NCBI RefSeq assembly: GCF_012328925.1
Contig: NZ_JAAXLS010000005.1
Coordinates: 1 to 64,000 of the forward strand
Direction: 5' to 3'
DNA length: 64,000 nt
Origin: Amycolatopsis acididurans
GTDB taxonomy: Bacteria > Actinomycetota > Actinomycetes > Mycobacteriales > Pseudonocardiaceae
A program made the translations under genes and the position numbers. Shown here piece after piece: positions 52,125 to 60,846 of this stretch. Under the pieces are notes generated by a model. The model did not search any database. It saw only the letters and a list, made by a program, of their open reading frames with translations, and was not told the DNA's origin. Each line of letters opens with the position of its first letter. The stretch's first letter is position 1.

Positions 52125-53735
52125 GTGCGTGAAAGAGAGCTTGGGGTGAACGAGAAGCGGAGTGAGGAGTCCGGCGCCGCCCGGACCGGCGTGCGGACGC
52201 GGGGAGGTTCCCTCGCGCCCGGCAGCGTCGTCGGCGACGGCAGGTACCGCCTACTCGCCCAATTCGGTATCGATGAACGGGCCGGCGCGCATCTGTGGCG
52301 TGCCCGCGACGGTCAGCTGCGCCGCGATGTGGCGCTGACGCTGCTGGTCGGCGATCCCGCCGACGCCGAATCGGCCCGGATGGCCCGGCGCACGCTGGAG
52401 CGGGCGGCACACGCGGCGAAGTTCACGCACGACGGCGTCGCCCGCGTACTGGACGTGCTCAGCCTCGGCAGCGGCATCACCTCCGGCGAGGGCCTGCTCG
52501 GCGTCGTCGTCACCGAATGGACCAAGGGCACCGACCTGATCGACCTGGTCTCGGAGCATCCGGTCGCCCCGCTCACCGCGGCGCGCATGGTGCAGAAGCT
52601 GGCCGAGGCGGTCGAGCGTGCCCACCACGCCGGACTGGTGCTCGGCCTCGACCATCCGCAGCGGCTGCGGCTGACCTCCGAGGGCACGCTGCGGCTGGCG
52701 TTTCCGGGCCCGTTGCCGGAAGCGACCCTGCGCGATGACGTCAAGGCCATCGGTGCGGTGCTGTATCTGCTGCTCACGGGCAGATGGGCGCTGCCAGGCG
52801 GGCCCGCGGCCATTCCGGCGGCACCACACGCTCCCAACGGGCGGCTGGTGCCGCCGCGCTCGCTGCAGCCGTCCGTGCCGACCGAACTGTCCTCGCTCGC
52901 CGTGCGCACCATCGAGGACGGCGGGCACGGCGGCATCCGCACCAGCGCCGCGATCCTGCGTGCGCTGGAACTCGCGGCCGAGGCCGAGGAACGCACCCAG
53001 CTGATCAACTCGCAGGGCCCGAAGCCCGACGAGGACGGCACGATCTGGACCACGAAGAAGCCGGTCAAGGACAGGGCGCGGCGGCGCAAGCTCGCGCTGG
53101 GTGTGACGGTGCTGGTCGTCGCGGCGGTCGGCATCCTGGCCTGGCTCGGCATGCTGGCCATCAGCTTCTTCCAGGACAGCCCGAACTCGGGCGGCCCGGC
53201 GATCAACGTCGCCGCACCGACCACCACGGCGGCGCCGCCACCGGCGAGCACCCAGCCGCCGGCGCCCAGCACGCCGCCTGGACAGGCACAGCTCGGCGCG
53301 GCGGTCGCGCCCGGCGGAATCGCCGTGTACAACCCGGACGGCGATGGTGACAACACCAGTCGCGCGAAGAACACGATCGACGGCGACCCGGGCACGATCT
53401 GGCGGACCGACCAGTACAACCAGCAGTTCCCGACGATCAAGAAGGGCGTCGGGCTGATCGCGAACTTCGACAACCCGATCAACCTGGCCAAGGTCACGAT
53501 CGCCGCGAACAGCCCCGGCACCGTGGTGGAGATCCGGCTCGCGGATTCGGAGGATCCGCAGCTCAGCGACACCAGGGTCGTCGGCAACGCCACCCTCAAC
53601 GGGCCGACCACGGACATCACCCTGCCGCAGCCGCAGCAGGCACGCTATGTGATCGTCTGGATCACCCAGCTGAGTAAGAGCGGGTCGAAGTACCAGTCCC
53701 AGATAGGCGAATTGACCTTCGTGCCCGCCCAGTAG
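52125..53735 (+). CDS. Membrane pseudokinase with extracellular discoidin-like domain
   Basis: A 536-residue protein matching the C-terminal part of mycobacterial MviN. The kinase-like domain (~35-290) lacks all catalytic motifs: no Lys in VALTLL (VAxK in kinases), GLVLGLDHP in place of HRDLKP, and no DFG. A membrane helix (ALGVTVLVVAAVGILAWLGM, about 323-342) leads to a Pro/Thr linker and a beta-sandwich (TIDGDPGTIWRTDQYNQQFP ... LPQPQQARYVIVWITQL) like F5/8C/discoidin domains. By analogy it should bind a phospho-recognition protein such as FhaA and regulate MurJ. GTG 52125 follows TACCCT by 8 nt; GTG 52146 is an alternative. Confidence 0.88.
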   Translation: MRERELGVNEKRSEESGAARTGVRTRGGSLAPGSVVGDGRYRLLAQFGIDERAGAHLWRARDGQLRRDVALTLLVGDPADAESARMARRTLERAAHAAKFTHDGVARVLDVLSLGSGITSGEGLLGVVVTEWTKGTDLIDLVSEHPVAPLTAARMVQKLAEAVERAHHAGLVLGLDHPQRLRLTSEGTLRLAFPGPLPEATLRDDVKAIGAVLYLLLTGRWALPGGPAAIPAAPHAPNGRLVPPRSLQPSVPTELSSLAVRTIEDGGHGGIRTSAAILRALELAAEAEERTQLINSQGPKPDEDGTIWTTKKPVKDRARRRKLALGVTVLVVAAVGILAWLGMLAISFFQDSPNSGGPAINVAAPTTTAAPPPASTQPPAPSTPPGQAQLGAAVAPGGIAVYNPDGDGDNTSRAKNTIDGDPGTIWRTDQYNQQFPTIKKGVGLIANFDNPINLAKVTIAANSPGTVVEIRLADSEDPQLSDTRVVGNATLNGPTTDITLPQPQQARYVIVWITQLSKSGSKYQSQIGELTFVPAQ

Positions 53736-53738
53736 TCT
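53733..53738 (+). promoter_or_regulatory. -10-like box upstream of sigM
   Basis: TAGTCT overlaps the previous stop codon and ends 7 nt before GTG 53746, allowing leaderless expression of sigM apart from readthrough. Confidence 0.4.
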
Positions 53739-53745
53739 CACCCGG

Positions 53746-54351
53746 GTGACCGCAGCTGCACCGACGGACGCCGATCTCATCGCGGCACACGCCTCGGGGG
53801 ACCCCAACGCCTTCAGTGAACTGGTCAGACGCCATCGGGACCGCATGTGGGCGGTGGCCCTGCGCACCCTGCGCGATCCGGAGGAAGCGGCGGACGCGCT
53901 CCAGGACGCCTTCATCTCGGCGTTCCGCGCCGCGGGCAACTTCCGTGCCGAGTCCGCCGTGACCACCTGGCTGCACCGGATCGTGGTGAACGCCTGCCTC
54001 GATCGGGTGCGCCGCAAACAGGCGCGGCCGACGGTGCCGCTGCCCGAGACCGGGTTCAACGAACCCGCCACCCCGCGTGACTTTATGGCCGACCGGGAGA
54101 CCAGGCTGGTCATCAACGACGCTCTGGACCAGTTGCCCGAGGATCAGCGCGCCCCGATCGTGCTGGTCGACGTCGAGGGCTACTCGGTGAGCGAGACGGC
54201 ACGGATGCTCGGCATCGCCGAGGGAACCGTGAAAAGCCGGTGTGCGCGAGGTCGCGCCAAACTCGCGAAGGTTCTCGGTCATCTGCGGAACCCCGATGCG
54301 ATTGCGAACGTCCCAACTTCCGAAAGCAAACGGCAGCGGGAGGGACGATGA
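53746..54351 (+). CDS. sigM: ECF RNA polymerase sigma factor (SigM type)
   Basis: A 201-residue ECF sigma factor. Region 2 spans ~22-90 (DRMWAVALRTLRDPEEAADA, LQDAFISAFRAAGNFR, VTTWLHRIVVNACLDRVRRK) and region 4 ~130-185 (LPEDQRAPIVLVDVEGYSVS, ETARMLGIAEGTVKSRCARG). The neighbourhood (MurJ and pseudokinase upstream; anti-sigma, trxB and trxA downstream) matches Rv3911 sigM of mycobacteria, where it controls ESX/surface-lipid genes. The stop overlaps the anti-sigma start (ATGA). Confidence 0.95.
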   Translation: MTAAAPTDADLIAAHASGDPNAFSELVRRHRDRMWAVALRTLRDPEEAADALQDAFISAFRAAGNFRAESAVTTWLHRIVVNACLDRVRRKQARPTVPLPETGFNEPATPRDFMADRETRLVINDALDQLPEDQRAPIVLVDVEGYSVSETARMLGIAEGTVKSRCARGRAKLAKVLGHLRNPDAIANVPTSESKRQREGR

Positions 54352-55097
54352 CAGACGAGAACCGGGCGATCGGTGCAGCCGGTCCGCCTTGGTCTGTCGA
54401 CCTGCTCGCTGACCTGCACGCCGGAGTACTGACCGAGGCGCAGGCAGCGGAGTTGTGGCCACGGGTCCAGGCGGACCCGGAGGCTCGCGCGATCATCGAC
54501 GCCCTCGAAGCCACCTCGGCCGACCTGGCGAATCTCGGTGCGGCGCCCGCGCCGCCCATGCCCGCCGACGTCGCGGCACGCATCGACACGGCACTCGCGG
54601 AAGAAGCCAGACAGGCGTTTCCGCAGGTCGCGCCGGTGGTCAGCCTCGAGGACGCGCGCCGGAAGCGGAACAAGCGCATCGGCTGGGCGACCGGCGTGGT
54701 CGCCGTGGCCGCTGCCGCGATCGCCGCGGTGGCCATCGCGCTGCCGAAGACCGAGACGACCAGCGGCACCCCGGTCGCGGCCCCGCCGTCGAGCGGGACG
54801 GCGGCCGAACCGCCGCTGGCGCTGCGCAGCGACCAGCCGCAGGCCGCGGTCGGGCAGCTGGCGGCGGGGAAGAAGGACTACGGCTCGCTCGGCACACCAC
54901 AGGCGCTCGACTCCTGTCTGCAGGCCGCCGGTTATCCCGCGGGACAGTCCCCCGTCGGGGTCAGGCCGGGCACCATCGACGGTCAGCCTGCCATTCTGGT
55001 GCTGCTCACCACGGGAAAGATCGCCGAGTTCCGGCTGGTGGCGCTGTCCCCGTCCTGCGGGCCGAAGCCGCTGCTGGACAAGGTGGTCGGCAGGTAG
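54348..55097 (+). CDS. Anti-sigma-M factor (RsmA-like)
   Basis: A 249-residue single-pass membrane protein. The N-terminal cytoplasmic part (1-105; LLADLHAGVLTEAQAAELWP) would bind SigM, the membrane helix is ~109-130 (IGWATGVVAVAAAAIAAVAI), and the extracytoplasmic C-terminus contains a small domain (LDSCLQAAGYPAGQSPVGVR, VALSPSCGPKPLL) with two Cys that may form a disulphide. There is no HxxxCxxC zinc motif. ATG overlaps the sigM stop; AGGGACG precedes it. It corresponds to Rv3912. Confidence 0.9.
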   Translation: MTDENRAIGAAGPPWSVDLLADLHAGVLTEAQAAELWPRVQADPEARAIIDALEATSADLANLGAAPAPPMPADVAARIDTALAEEARQAFPQVAPVVSLEDARRKRNKRIGWATGVVAVAAAAIAAVAIALPKTETTSGTPVAAPPSSGTAAEPPLALRSDQPQAAVGQLAAGKKDYGSLGTPQALDSCLQAAGYPAGQSPVGVRPGTIDGQPAILVLLTTGKIAEFRLVALSPSCGPKPLLDKVVGR

Positions 55098-55192
55098 TTT
55101 CCACCAGGCGCGACGCCTGTCACCGCCGGGAACACCTGACCTTACGATCGTGTTGAGCCTGGTACGCAGGTCACGACGAGCGGAGGTCACGG

Positions 55193-56185
55193 GTGGCTGC
55201 AGAGGACGTTCGGAACCTGATCATCGTGGGGTCCGGACCGGCCGGATACACGGCGGCGGTCTATGCCGCGCGCGCGCAGCTCGAACCGCTGGTGTTCGAG
55301 GGTTCGCAGTTCGGTGGTGCGCTGATGACCACCACCGAGGTGGAGAACTACCCGGGTTTCCGGGACGGCATCCAGGGCCCGGATCTGATGGACGAGATGC
55401 GCAAGCAGGCGGAACGCTTCGGCGCCGAGCTGCGGGCCGAGGACGTGGAGCAGGTCGAGCTGACCGGCCCCGTCAAGTACGTCACCGCCAACGGTGTCCG
55501 CTATGCCGCGAAGGCGGTCGTACTGGCGATGGGCGCCGCGCCCCGGTACCTGCGCGTGCCGGGTGAGCAGGAGCTGCTCGGCCGCGGCGTGTCGTCCTGT
55601 GCGACGTGTGACGGGTTCTTCTTCCGCGAGCACGACATCGCGGTGATCGGCGGCGGCGACTCGGCGATGGAGGAGGCGACGTTCCTCACCAAGTTCGCCA
55701 AGTCGGTCACGATCATTCACCGGCGCGAGGAGTTCCGTGCCTCGAAGATCATGGTCGAGCGGGCCCGCGCGAACGAGAAGATCCGCTGGGCGCTGAACAA
55801 GCAGGTCACCGAGGTGCTCGGCGACGGCAAGGTCGAGGGCGTCAAGCTGCGCGACACCGTCACCGGCGAGGAGTCGACGCTGGACGTGACGGGCTTCTTC
55901 GTCGCGATCGGCCACGACCCGCGCAGCGAGCTGGTGCGCGGCCAGGTCGAGCTGGACCCGGAGGGCTACGTGCTCACCAAGGGCCGCACCTCCTACACCA
56001 ACCTCGACGGCGTGTTCGCGGCCGGCGACCTGGTCGACCACACCTACCGGCAGGCCATCACGGCGGCGGGTTCGGGCTGCTCCGCGGCGATCGACGCCGA
56101 GCGCTGGCTCGCCGAGCACGCCGCGACCGAAGCCGCCGAAACCGCACCGGAACTGGTCGGCGGCGGCTACGGCCCGGCCAACTGA
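55193..56185 (+). CDS. trxB: Thioredoxin reductase
   Basis: A 330-residue NADPH-dependent flavoprotein that reduces thioredoxin. FAD motif [18 protein letters not shown] (11-28), redox pair Cys136-Ala-Thr-Cys139 with following DGFF, NADPH motif [11 protein letters not shown] (~152-162) and the second FAD segment [22 protein letters not shown] start with GGAGG 8 nt upstream. It lies 27 bp before trxA. Confidence 0.97.
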   Translation: MAAEDVRNLIIVGSGPAGYTAAVYAARAQLEPLVFEGSQFGGALMTTTEVENYPGFRDGIQGPDLMDEMRKQAERFGAELRAEDVEQVELTGPVKYVTANGVRYAAKAVVLAMGAAPRYLRVPGEQELLGRGVSSCATCDGFFFREHDIAVIGGGDSAMEEATFLTKFAKSVTIIHRREEFRASKIMVERARANEKIRWALNKQVTEVLGDGKVEGVKLRDTVTGEESTLDVTGFFVAIGHDPRSELVRGQVELDPEGYVLTKGRTSYTNLDGVFAAGDLVDHTYRQAITAAGSGCSAAIDAERWLAEHAATEAAETAPELVGGGYGPAN

Positions 56186-56212
56186 CGAAGCTCCCACAAG
56201 TAAGGAGAGAAC

Positions 56213-56539
56213 ATGTCCGACACCGTGAAGGTGACCGATTCCTCGTTCGCGGACGACGTGCTGACCAGCGAGACGCCGGTGCTCGTCGACTTCTGGGCGA
56301 CCTGGTGCGGGCCGTGCAAGATGGTCGCGCCGGTGCTCGAGGAGATCGCCTCCGAGCACAAGGACAAGATCAAGATCGCGAAGCTGGACATCGACGAGAA
56401 CCCGGGCACCGCGCGTGACTACCAGGTCATGTCGATTCCGACGCTGATCCTGTTCCAGGGCGGCAAGCCGGTCAAGCAGATCGTGGGCGCCAAGCCCAAG
56501 GCGGCCCTGCTCTCGGACCTTTCCGACGTTCTGGCCTGA
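56213..56539 (+). CDS. trxA: Thioredoxin
   Basis: A 108-residue thioredoxin with the classical active site WCGPC (Cys32/Cys35), preceded by VLVDFWAT, cis-Pro loop in MSIPTLILF and C-terminal KAALLSDL. Partner of TrxB encoded upstream. AAGGAGAG precedes the ATG. A terminator hairpin follows. Confidence 0.97.
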   Translation: MSDTVKVTDSSFADDVLTSETPVLVDFWATWCGPCKMVAPVLEEIASEHKDKIKIAKLDIDENPGTARDYQVMSIPTLILFQGGKPVKQIVGAKPKAALLSDLSDVLA

Positions 56540-56552
56540 GCAAGGCAACCAG

Positions 56553-56595
56553 AACCCGGGGGAGCGCGTCTTCACTGGACGGCCCCCGGGTTTTC
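56553..56595 (+). terminator. Terminator after trxA
   Basis: AACCCGGGGG (56553-56562) pairs with CCCCCGGGTT (56583-56592) around a 20-nt loop and is followed by TTCT. Confidence 0.75.
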
Positions 56596-56746
56596 TGCTG
56601 CCTGACGAACGGCCGGGTGACGCACCGACCGGCCCTGCGTGGTCACAGAGAGTCCACAAGGCAGAATAAGAATCCGGGTCAAGGCCCGGGACAGTTTGTG
56701 TCGCATCGGATTTCGTCTCCGGTGCCCAAGGAAGAGCGAGGAGTGC

Positions 56747-57892
56747 ATGCGGGTGCTCCGCCGCGGTGACGCCGGAGAAGACGTCGCTGAGATCCGGTCG
56801 ATGCTGGTGTCATTGGGTCTGCTCAAGGCCATCGGCGAGACGGGCGGCCAGGTTGGCTTCGACCACGAGGTCGAGAGCGCCGTCCGTGGTTTCCAGCAAC
56901 GCAGGGGTTTGATCACCGACGGCGTCGTGGGTCCGGCGACCTACCAGACGCTGCGCGGCGCGACCTACCACCTCGGCAGCAGGCCGCTGGCGTTCCTCAT
57001 CTCCTCGCCCGTGCACGGCGACGACGTGTTCGCGCTGCAGGATCGGCTCACCGAGCTCGGGTACGACGCCGGCCGGCCGGACGGCCTGTTCGGGTCGCGG
57101 ACCGAGAAGGCGCTGCGCAGTTTCCAGCGCGACTACGGGCTGGTGATCGACGGTATTTGTGGCCCCGCGACGGTCAGGGCGCTGCGGCAGCTCTCGCCGC
57201 GTGCGCGCGGCGGCCGACCGGTGCTGCTGCGTGAGCAGGAGCAGGTCCGGCAGGCCGGGCCGCGGTTGCGCGGCAAGCGGATCGTCATCGATCCCGGCCA
57301 CGGCGGCGGTGATCTCGGTGTCGAGGTGTCCGGGGTGCGCGAGTCCGAGCTCGTGTGGGACCTGGCGCGCCGGCTCGAAGGCCGGATGAAGGCGACCGGC
57401 ATGGAGGCCCTGATCTCGCGGGGTCCCGACCACGGCCCGAGCGAGGCGCAGCGCGCGGCGTTCGCGAACGAGGCGGGCGCGGACCTGTTCCTGTCGCTGC
57501 ACTGCGACGCCAACTCCTCGCCACACGCCCAGGGCGTCGCGACGTTCCATTTCGGCAACGGCTACGGCACCACGTCGACGGTGGGTGAGCTGCTCGCGGG
57601 CTACATCCAGCGTGAGCTGGCCGCCCGGACGGGCCTGCTGGACTGCCGCACGCACGCGAAGACGTGGGAGATCCTGCGCCTGACCCGGTGCCCGGCGGTG
57701 CGGATCGAGATCGGCTACCTGACGAACCCGAACGACCGCGCGCGGATGTCGGATCCGGCGTTCCGCGATGTGGTCGCGGAGGGGATCCTCGTCGCGGTCA
57801 AGCGCCTGTACCTGCTCGGCGAGGGCGACCAGCCGACGGGCACGTTCACCTTCGCCGACGTGCTCGCGCACGAACTCGCCAAGGCGGAGTAG
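56747..57892 (+). CDS. cwlM: CwlM-type N-acetylmuramoyl-L-alanine amidase homologue
   Basis: A 381-residue protein with no signal peptide, hence cytoplasmic. Two PG_binding_1 domains (about 1-75 and 83-145; YQTLRG and FQRDYGLVIDGICGPATVRA) precede an Amidase_3 domain with zinc ligands in IDPGHGGGD (His), RESELVWDLA (Glu) and LSLHCDAN (His), and the catalytic Glu in EIGYLTNP; all are present. In mycobacteria CwlM is a phosphorylated activator of MurA rather than a secreted hydrolase, and the same role is likely. The ATG at 56747 has GAGGAG upstream. Confidence 0.93.
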   Translation: MRVLRRGDAGEDVAEIRSMLVSLGLLKAIGETGGQVGFDHEVESAVRGFQQRRGLITDGVVGPATYQTLRGATYHLGSRPLAFLISSPVHGDDVFALQDRLTELGYDAGRPDGLFGSRTEKALRSFQRDYGLVIDGICGPATVRALRQLSPRARGGRPVLLREQEQVRQAGPRLRGKRIVIDPGHGGGDLGVEVSGVRESELVWDLARRLEGRMKATGMEALISRGPDHGPSEAQRAAFANEAGADLFLSLHCDANSSPHAQGVATFHFGNGYGTTSTVGELLAGYIQRELAARTGLLDCRTHAKTWEILRLTRCPAVRIEIGYLTNPNDRARMSDPAFRDVVAEGILVAVKRLYLLGEGDQPTGTFTFADVLAHELAKAE

Positions 57893-58567
57893 TCACGGCG
57901 GCGGCAGGAGCACCGCGATCTGTGTCGCCGCGTCCATCTCCTCGCCGTCCGGATGCCCACTGGCCGGGGCGGCTTCGGAGATGACGGCGAGCGCGCCCCT
58001 GCGGTCGGAGCTGTAGTACCGCCCGGTGAAGCGGATGCCCTCCAGGCCGAGTGCGGCCGCGCCGAGCGGAGAGACGTTCCCGGTGCCATCGGTGTCCGCG
58101 AGGTCTGTGAGCTTGCGCGCGGCGGTTCCACTGGCCATCCGCACCCAGGCGATCGACACGACGATCGTGTTGCCGTTCCCGTCCGCGACCGCCAGCAGCG
58201 TGCGGTCGAGGGACTTACACGGGTCGCGGACGAAGAACTCCCGCACCTGGCCGTAGGAGTTGACGGCGCATTCGGCGGCGTGCTCGATCTTGCGACGGAG
58301 CTGCTGCCAGCCCATCCGGCTCCAGGCCTGTTCGGAGCGTCCTTTGCGCGCCTCGCTCTTGCCGCTCTCGGTCTTGGTGTGCAGGCTCTGACCTGCGACG
58401 GAGTCGGCCGCCGTGCCGCCTCCGGCCCCCGCTCCGCCGATGCCGCTCGCCCCGAAAGCGACCGTCCCGGCCAGCGCGGTCGCGGCTACCGCGACGCCGC
58501 CCTTCTTGTTGAAACGCGGCCGCGTCCGTCCCTGCGCGTCCTTGTAGAAGCCATCTGGTTTCCCCAC
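57893..58567 (-). CDS. Exported or membrane-tethered protein of unknown function
   Basis: A 224-residue protein with a charged N-terminus (GKPDGFYKDAQGRTRPRFNK), one hydrophobic segment (~25-50, Gly/Ala-rich) that may be a signal anchor, and a soluble domain with WSRMGWQQLRRKIEHAAECA, EFFVRDPCKSLDRTLLAVAD and FTGRYYSSDRRGALAVISEA. I cannot name the family. Two Cys (AECA, DPCKS) may pair. The GTG at 58567 gives a sensible start; the frame is open upstream but passes through the DnaA-box region. Convergent with cwlM with no gap. Confidence 0.75.
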   Translation of the reverse strand: MGKPDGFYKDAQGRTRPRFNKKGGVAVAATALAGTVAFGASGIGGAGAGGGTAADSVAGQSLHTKTESGKSEARKGRSEQAWSRMGWQQLRRKIEHAAECAVNSYGQVREFFVRDPCKSLDRTLLAVADGNGNTIVVSIAWVRMASGTAARKLTDLADTDGTGNVSPLGAAALGLEGIRFTGRYYSSDRRGALAVISEAAPASGHPDGEEMDAATQIAVLLPPP

Positions 58568-58642
58568 AGCGGTTGATCGTCGTTCAACGAACGCATCCGA
58601 ATCGGCGAAACCAGCATGATCCACCCGAACAGCCCACAAGGC

Positions 58643-58682
58643 TGTGGACAACCTCGAATTCCATCCACAGTTCTGTGGATAA
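58643..58682. promoter_or_regulatory. DnaA-box trio between two minus-strand genes
   Basis: TGTGGACAA (58643-58651) and TGTGGATAA (58674-58682) are perfect DnaA boxes on the minus strand (TTGTCCACA and TTATCCACA), with CCATCCACA (58661-58669) on the plus strand between. They lie in a 116-bp intergenic region close to the expected origin. Confidence 0.65.
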
Positions 58683-58683
58683 C

Positions 58684-59331
58684 TCAGGCGCGGGCGGTGC
58701 TCGGTTCCGCCGTCGAGATGGTGACCTGGCCGAGGAGACGTTCCAGCGCGGCCTCGACGTCGGCCTTCCACGAGATCGCCGAGCGCAGTTCCAGGCGCAG
58801 CCGCGGCCACTTCGGATGCGGCCGCACGGTCTTGAACCCGACCGCGGTCAGGAAGTCCGCCGGAACCACGCAGGTGTGGCCCAGTACGTCGTTGCCCGCG
58901 TCATCGGGGCTCGCATCGCCGAAGGCTTCGATGGCGCGCACGCCACGGCGGGTGAGATCCTTCGCCACGGCCTGCACCAGCGTGCGACCGAGGCCGCCGC
59001 CGCGGAACTCCGGCAGCACGTGGAACCCGGTCAGCAACACGGCGTCCGCGCTGGGCGGCGAGGTGGGGAAGGCGCTGGCCCTCGGCACGGCGTTCGGCGG
59101 CGCGTAGAGCACGAAGCCGACCGGCAGCGTGTCGCTGTAGATCAGCCGGCCGCAGGAGCCCCACTCGAGCAGCACGCTGGAGACCCAGGCCTCCTTCTCG
59201 ACCTCGGTCTGCCCGAACTCCTCCGCCTGCGCCTTCATGTGCGGCGCGAGCTCCCAGTAGACGCAACGCCGACAGTGCTTGGGTAGCTGTTCCAGGTTGT
59301 CCAGCGTGACGCCCACGACGCGACGCGACAC
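58684..59331 (-). CDS. GNAT-type acetyltransferase (Rv3916c-like)
   Basis: A 215-residue protein. N-terminal part with LEQLPKHCRRCVYWEL (two close Cys), central PVGFVLYAPPN and the acetyl-CoA loop LLTGFHVLPEFRGGGLGRTL (R/QxxGxG/A type), with C-terminal ADFLTAVGFKTVRPHPKWPR. Same position as Rv3916c between cwlM and parB in mycobacteria. The substrate is unknown. GTG 59331 has GGAGG 4 nt upstream; the open frame extends 18 codons further without family-like sequence. Confidence 0.85.
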   Translation of the reverse strand: MSRRVVGVTLDNLEQLPKHCRRCVYWELAPHMKAQAEEFGQTEVEKEAWVSSVLLEWGSCGRLIYSDTLPVGFVLYAPPNAVPRASAFPTSPPSADAVLLTGFHVLPEFRGGGLGRTLVQAVAKDLTRRGVRAIEAFGDASPDDAGNDVLGHTCVVPADFLTAVGFKTVRPHPKWPRLRLELRSAISWKADVEAALERLLGQVTISTAEPSTARA

Positions 59332-59502
59332 CCGACCTCCCAGAATTGCGTGTGTGACCGGCTCACGGGCACGACGGACCGCCACTGCCTAATAGCCGCT
59401 TCTGAGGATAGGCGCATGTGACGCACGCCGAAAGGCAGGGAAAGTCACAAGACCGGGTGGTTACACTCGACTGACTGCCCGCCGACACGCTTGCGAAGTG
59501 CT

Positions 59503-60816
59503 ATGACTGCCTTGCCGCCCGAGAGAACTGGTCGCCACAACCTCGATCCGCATCTTGCCCGGTACGCCGCGCGTACCGAGGGCATGACGGCCTCGGAGAT
59601 CCGAGCGTTGTTCGCGGTAGCCAGCCGGCCGGAGGTCGTGTCGCTGGCGGGTGGTATGCCGAACCTCGCGGCGCTGCCGTTGGACAGCCTCTCCGCACAG
59701 GTCGGCGAGCTGATCGCCGAAGAAGGGCTCGTAGCGCTCCAGTACGGCTCCGCGCAGGGCATTCCGGTACTCCGGGAGCAGATCTGCGACATCATGGCCC
59801 TGGAGGGCATCTCAGCCCACCCGGACGACGTCGTGGTGACCGTGGGCTCCCAGATGGGGCTCGACATGGTCACTCGGCTCTTCTGCGACCCCGGGGACGT
59901 CGTGATCGCCGAAGGCCCGTCCTACGTCGGCGCCCTCGGCTCGTTCGCCGCCTACCAGGCGCAGGTCCTGCACGTCACGATGGACGACGACGGGCTCGTG
60001 CCGGAGGCGCTGCGTGCGGCACTGGACCAGGCGGAGCGCGCGGGTAAGCGCGTCAAGTTCCTGTACACGATCCCGAACTTCCACAACCCCGCCGGCGTGA
60101 CGCTGGCCACCGGCCGTCGCGCCGAGATCCTGGCGATCTGCCGTGAGCACGGCGTGCTGGTGGTCGAGGACAACCCGTACGGGCTGCTCGGCTTCGACGG
60201 CCAGACCTACCCGGCGCTGCGGTCGCTCGATCCGGAGAACGTGGTCTACCTCGGCTCGTTCTCCAAGACCTTCGCCTCCGGGCTGCGGGTCGGCTGGGTG
60301 CTCGCGCCGCACGCGGTGCGCGAGAAGCTGGTGCTGGCGGCCGAGTCGGCGACGCTGTGCCCGCCATCGCTCAACCAAATGATCGTCTCGCGCTACCTGG
60401 AGACGCACGACTGGAAGGGCCAGATCAAGACCTTCCAGGAGAACTACCGCGAGCGCCGGGACGCGATGATCTCGGCGCTGGAGCAGCACATGCCGGCGGG
60501 CTGCACCTGGACGCATCCCGACGGTGGCTTCTACGTGTGGGTCACGGTTCCCGAGGGCGTCGATACGAAGGCGATGTTGCCCAGGGCGGTCACGGCGCGC
60601 GTCGCGTACGCCTCCGGCACCGGTTTCTACGCCGACGGTTTCGGCAGCAGGCAGATGCGCCTGTCCTACTGCTACCCGACGCCGGAGCGGATCAAGGAAG
60701 GTGTGCGACGGCTTGCCGGCGTGCTCGAGTCCGAAATGGACCTCGTCCGCACGTTCGGTAACGTCAGCATGAAACCGATCTCCGGGCCGGAGAATCCCTC
60801 GCCGGACACGGCCTGA
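59503..60816 (+). CDS. PLP-dependent class I/II aminotransferase
   Basis: A 437-residue fold-type I aminotransferase resembling 2-aminoadipate/LysN-type transaminases (MocR-like catalytic domain without a DNA-binding domain). LQYGSAQGIPVLREQI (80-95), IPNFHNPAGVT (Asn195), EDNPYG (Asp223) and the Schiff-base Lys255 in GSFSKTFASGLRVG are all present. The substrate is probably an acidic or aromatic amino acid; undecided. The ATG at 59503 lacks a good ribosome-binding site; a TACACT at 59462 could be its -10 box. Confidence 0.9.
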   Translation: MTALPPERTGRHNLDPHLARYAARTEGMTASEIRALFAVASRPEVVSLAGGMPNLAALPLDSLSAQVGELIAEEGLVALQYGSAQGIPVLREQICDIMALEGISAHPDDVVVTVGSQMGLDMVTRLFCDPGDVVIAEGPSYVGALGSFAAYQAQVLHVTMDDDGLVPEALRAALDQAERAGKRVKFLYTIPNFHNPAGVTLATGRRAEILAICREHGVLVVEDNPYGLLGFDGQTYPALRSLDPENVVYLGSFSKTFASGLRVGWVLAPHAVREKLVLAAESATLCPPSLNQMIVSRYLETHDWKGQIKTFQENYRERRDAMISALEQHMPAGCTWTHPDGGFYVWVTVPEGVDTKAMLPRAVTARVAYASGTGFYADGFGSRQMRLSYCYPTPERIKEGVRRLAGVLESEMDLVRTFGNVSMKPISGPENPSPDTA

Positions 60817-60846
60817 GTCCACAATAGACACTCAAGGGAGTACGGC

